Assembly: GCA_023391105.1 (NCBI GenBank)
Contig: JAEWBO010000024.1
Location: forward strand, 4,057 to 68,056
DNA: 64,000 nt
Reading direction: 5' to 3'
From: Bacillota bacterium
Lineage (GTDB): Bacteria; Bacillota; Clostridia; Christensenellales; SZUA-584
In this document: positions 61,097 to 64,000 of the stretch, piece by piece
Layout: each line of letters opens with the position of its first letter
How positions within the stretch are numbered: the stretch's first letter is position 1
Program-made: the position numbers and the translations under genes
Notes under the pieces: model-generated
Told to the model about the DNA's origin: nothing
Seen by the model: only the letters and a program-made list of their open reading frames with translations
Database searches by the model: none

Positions 61097-61849
61097 TGCG
61101 CGCTTGCGCTTGATCTTGCGGACGATTACCGATGCAATGATGAATAATATGCAAAGACATGCGGCAACGCCGCAGATGGCAATCAGCGCGTTATTGCGCT
61201 CGATTGTTTTTTCAAGCTCGTTGTATCTTTGAATGCTTGCTATATTTTCTTTTTTTGTTTCCAGCGTCAGCGTTCTTGTGTCACCATAGTTTAGATTCCA
61301 TGTACATTTATTCTCGTCTCTGCTGTCCGCATTGGTCGCAGTAACTTCTCCGGGGAGTGAAATTGAAATCGTATAAGTACCTTGTCTCGCGCTGTTTTCC
61401 AGCGCTGTTACCTGATCTGCGGGCAATATCTGATTGTCGCTTTGGCGGATGACATCGGCTAAAGACAAGCTTGCCGACAGACTGTAGGTATCCAGAGAAA
61501 AAGACGGCAAATAGGTGAAAGTGACATCGCTGAATATGGAATCCTGCGAAGTAAAGGCATCTGCAAACGCATCGGCGGCTTCCTTGGCGGAGTTAAAGCT
61601 TAGTGTTTTTTCTCCTGTCAGCGTTTTTTTATCATTATCGGCATAAATCGCCATGCCCTGATCTGCCCAGTAAGAGCCGATTTCACTTAAGACGGGCGAT
61701 ACATCCTGCTCGGGATCTTCAAAGGCAAGCTGATAATCAATTGCCATCGTATTGTCAGCTGAAAGCGAATATGAAAGGTCGACTGAAGCGCAGGCCGAAA
61801 GGACAATCAATAAAAGCGCCATTATGAAAATAAGACAGTTCTTCTTCAT
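61067..61849 (-). CDS. LppM-like lipoprotein with C-terminal membrane helix
   Basis: 260 residues. Lipoprotein signal peptide with lipobox LSAC (Cys20), a beta-rich ectodomain (repeated YSLS/DTYS strands, TLSFNSAKEAADAF helix) similar to LppM/DUF3153 proteins, then a C-terminal helix (ALIAICGVAACLCILFIIASVIV) and a basic cytosolic tail. Function unknown. Its 3' end overlaps the metallopeptidase-like gene on the other strand. Confidence 0.7.
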   Translation of the reverse strand: MKKNCLIFIMALLLIVLSACASVDLSYSLSADNTMAIDYQLAFEDPEQDVSPVLSEIGSYWADQGMAIYADNDKKTLTGEKTLSFNSAKEAADAFADAFTSQDSIFSDVTFTYLPSFSLDTYSLSASLSLADVIRQSDNQILPADQVTALENSARQGTYTISISLPGEVTATNADSRDENKCTWNLNYGDTRTLTLETKKENIASIQRYNELEKTIERNNALIAICGVAACLCILFIIASVIVRKIKRKRASEVRIKHFR

Positions 61850-61920
61850 TGGAGACCCCCGTCATGGTTTAGAAAATTATAATCGAATTGAGGCCTTTTT
61901 TCAACAATAATGCGCTTTTA

Positions 61921-61929
61921 TGTTATAAT
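61921..61929 (+). promoter_or_regulatory. Extended -10 promoter of mutS
   Basis: TGTTATAAT (TGnTATAAT), 28 bases before the ATG; a weak -35 (TCAACA, 61901-61906) lies 17 bases upstream. Confidence 0.6.
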
Positions 61930-61956
61930 GTGATAACAAAGACATGGAGGAATGCT

Positions 61957-64000
61957 ATGCCGGAACTGACACCTATGATGCGCCAATACGTGGAGCTCAA
62001 GGAGAAATATAAAGATTGTCTGCTCATGTACCGTTTGGGCGACTTTTATGAGATGTTTTTTGAGGATGCGATGACAGCATCCCGCGAACTGGAGATTGTA
62101 CTCACCGGGCGTGATTGCGGATTGCCTGAGAGAGCGCCGATGTGCGGCGTGCCGCATCACAGTGTGCAGGGGTACATCGATAAGCTCATCAAAAAGGGCT
62201 ATAAAGTCGCCATATGCGAACAGCTTTCCGACCCGGCTCTAAGCAAAGGGATTGTTGAGCGCGATGTGGTGCGCGTCGTGACACCGGGTACTGTCACAGA
62301 AAACACCAGCCTTAACGAATCGGATAACAACTTCGTTCTTTCTTTGGTGCACTGCGGGGATTTCGTGGGGCTATCCTATGCGGATGTCACAACGGGCGCT
62401 TTTTTTATGGGAGATTGCAGCGCGGAGGATGATTATGCATCTGTAAAAAGCGAAATTGCGCGTATCGTGCCGAGCGAAATATTATTTAGAGAAGAAGACA
62501 AGGATGTCATCAAAACCCTTGACGGTATCATCAAGGAACAGAATATTTTTGTGAGCGTTTATCCGTCGTTCACATTTGAACAGAATGTCGCAATGGATTC
62601 ATTGATTTCGCATTTTCAGGTGGCGGGTCTTGCAGGCTTCGGTATCGAGGAAGACAGCGCCGCTGTCGGCGCGGCGGGCGCGCTTATCGATTATCTCAGG
62701 GAAACGCAGAAAAACGCGCTTTCACACATCAGCACGATCCGCATCAATGAAAAAAACGCTTATATGTCTCTCGACATGTTTACACGATCCAATCTCGAGC
62801 TGACCAAAACCCTGCGCGATGGCAAGGTAAAGGGATCACTCTTTGGCGTGATTGACAAGACGAGAACCGCAATGGGTGCGCGGCTGCTGAAACGCTGTAT
62901 TAACGAGCCGCTGCAAAGCATCAGTGAGATTACTGAGCGCCTGGATGCGGTTCAGGAAATCAAAGAGAGTCTGCCTTTAAGCGACAGTATTTCGCATGCG
63001 CTGGATGGTGTCTTCGATCTTGAAAGGTTGATTTCACGCGTTGCTTACGCCACACTGGATGCCCGAAACTGTCTCGCGATAAAAAAGACACTGGCACAGC
63101 TTCCGGTGCTTAAAACAGCTCTCTCAGGCTGTCAGTCCGGGCTGCTCAAGTTCTTATACAGTGGGCTTGACTGTATGGACGATATATATGAGCTGCTCGA
63201 ATCCGCAATAGACGAGGAACCGCCCGTGGGGATCATGGACGGCGGCATTATCAAGAAAGGCTACAACGCCGAGATTGCTGAGCTCAAAGACGCCGCACTA
63301 AAGGGCAAGGAGTGGATTGCTTCGCTGGAAGCGACAGAGCGTCAGGAAACGGGAATCAAGAACTTAAAGATTGGCTTTAACAAGGTGTTCGGTTATTATC
63401 TTGAGGTCACAAAATCTTATCTTGAGCTTGTGCCGTATCGCTATATCAGGAAGCAGACGCTGGCCAACTGTGAGCGTTTTATCACACCGGAGCTTAAGGA
63501 GATGGAAGAAAAGCTCAGCGGTGCGGAAGAAAAATGCATCACGCTGGAATATGAATGCTTTTTGAAAATAAGAAAGACGCTTTCAGATAACATCAAGCGT
63601 TTTCAAAACGCGTCACAGGCTATCGCGACGATCGATATGATAAGGAGCTTTGCGGCTGTCGCCTTTGAGTACAATTACACGCGGCCAAGAATGGTAGCTT
63701 CGGGTGATATACAAATATCCGGCGGACGCCATCCTGTCGTGGAATCTTTCGTGAAACAGTCCTTCGTGAAGAACGACTGCCTGCTGACCGATCAACAGAA
63801 CATCATGATACTCACAGGACCCAACATGGCGGGCAAGAGCACGTTTATGCGTCAGGTGGCGCTCATTGTGCTTATGGCGCATATGGGCTGCTTTGTACCG
63901 GCGGACAGCGCACAGATTTGTATCGTAGATAAGATATTCACGCGCGTGGGGGCATCAGACAACCTTGCTTCGGGGCAGAGTACCTTTATGGTGGAAATGA
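61957..64000 (+). CDS. mutS: DNA mismatch repair protein MutS (truncated by window end)
   Basis: First 681 codons of MutS; the gene runs past the window edge. The N-terminal mismatch-binding motif is present (GDFYEMFFEDA, with the Phe and Glu that contact the mispair), then connector, lever and clamp regions, and the ATPase Walker A GPNMAGKST from residue 621. ATG with TGGAGG 6 bases upstream. miaB-...-mutS is a common clostridial order, with mutL usually next. Confidence 0.96.
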   Translation, partial: MPELTPMMRQYVELKEKYKDCLLMYRLGDFYEMFFEDAMTASRELEIVLTGRDCGLPERAPMCGVPHHSVQGYIDKLIKKGYKVAICEQLSDPALSKGIVERDVVRVVTPGTVTENTSLNESDNNFVLSLVHCGDFVGLSYADVTTGAFFMGDCSAEDDYASVKSEIARIVPSEILFREEDKDVIKTLDGIIKEQNIFVSVYPSFTFEQNVAMDSLISHFQVAGLAGFGIEEDSAAVGAAGALIDYLRETQKNALSHISTIRINEKNAYMSLDMFTRSNLELTKTLRDGKVKGSLFGVIDKTRTAMGARLLKRCINEPLQSISEITERLDAVQEIKESLPLSDSISHALDGVFDLERLISRVAYATLDARNCLAIKKTLAQLPVLKTALSGCQSGLLKFLYSGLDCMDDIYELLESAIDEEPPVGIMDGGIIKKGYNAEIAELKDAALKGKEWIASLEATERQETGIKNLKIGFNKVFGYYLEVTKSYLELVPYRYIRKQTLANCERFITPELKEMEEKLSGAEEKCITLEYECFLKIRKTLSDNIKRFQNASQAIATIDMIRSFAAVAFEYNYTRPRMVASGDIQISGGRHPVVESFVKQSFVKNDCLLTDQQNIMILTGPNMAGKSTFMRQVALIVLMAHMGCFVPADSAQICIVDKIFTRVGASDNLASGQSTFMVEM

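Noticed and set aside
1..64000. CRISPR array, prophage or integrated element
   Set aside because: No regularly spaced direct repeats, no phage structural genes or integrase; the only mobile trace is the IS3 remnant near 3.5 kb.

Overview
The window looks like a chromosomal segment of a Clostridia-type Bacillota (Firmicutes) bacterium of medium G+C. The pointers are strong AGGAGG-type ribosome binding sites with many GTG and TTG starts, sigma-A promoters, a Phe T-box leader, an IspH-ribosomal S1 fusion protein, a spore-type LonB protease, a GerW/YtfJ-family gene and a sodium-pumping biotin decarboxylase cluster. These suggest an anaerobic Gram-positive that may form spores. Species cannot be assigned from the sequence alone; Christensenellales or a neighbouring clostridial order would fit. 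Most of the segment is housekeeping, with a few accessory loci.

Layout. 1-3.4 kb: leuA-leuC-leuD (leucine synthesis) closed by a terminator, followed by a decayed IS3-family transposase tail. 3.6-5.1 kb (minus): iron-sulfur flavoprotein and HAD phosphatase. 5.3-6.9 kb: two tandem patatins, the second lacking its catalytic serine. 7.0-10.2 kb: lgt with a charged tail, nicotinate phosphoribosyltransferase and a DivIVA-like coiled coil. 10.3-12.9 kb: ECF sigma factor with an RsgI-like membrane anti-sigma factor. 13.1-18.0 kb: seven-helix membrane LuxR regulator, RND/MMPL exporter and a YhgE-like secreted protein. 18.0-23.3 kb: lonB converging on lon-engB-metallophosphoesterase. 23.5-26.2 kb: DegV, a GIY-YIG/DUF1801 fusion and a zinc-ribbon membrane protein. 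26.4-30.3 kb: hutP-like, cmk, plsC, ispH-S1. 30.5-36.6 kb: polA, coaE, lytic transglycosylase, solute-binding lipoprotein, SpoU methyltransferase. 36.6-40.4 kb: Phe T-box and pheST. 40.4-45.9 kb: zapA, site-2 protease, scpA, scpB, DUF2953, ytfJ, D,D-carboxypeptidase, rluB. 46.0-51.1 kb: five-gene biotin carboxyltransferase/sodium-pump operon. 51.3-56.5 kb: gap, guaD, M32 carboxypeptidase, nudC. 56.6-57.4 kb: AT-rich HEPN-like gene beside an eight-gene tRNA operon. 58.4-64 kb: miaB, a membrane HEXXH protein, an LppM-like lipoprotein and mutS, cut by the window end.

How parts interact. The T-box specifier UUC and its UGGU bulge match the tRNA-Phe(GAA), with discriminator A, encoded 21 kb downstream. 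The sigma/anti-sigma pair has an ECF-like promoter suggesting autoregulation. The LuxR-exporter-secreted protein block has a promoter flanked by two dyads. The carboxyltransferase cluster carries two different carboxyltransferase subunits served by one biotin carrier and one sodium pump. The most unusual items are the pseudo-patatin pair, the hybrid decarboxylase/transcarboxylase cluster, the ECF/RsgI hybrid, the lonB promoter buried in a terminator-like hairpin, the GIY-YIG/DUF1801 fusion, and a DUF2953 gene with no canonical start codon.
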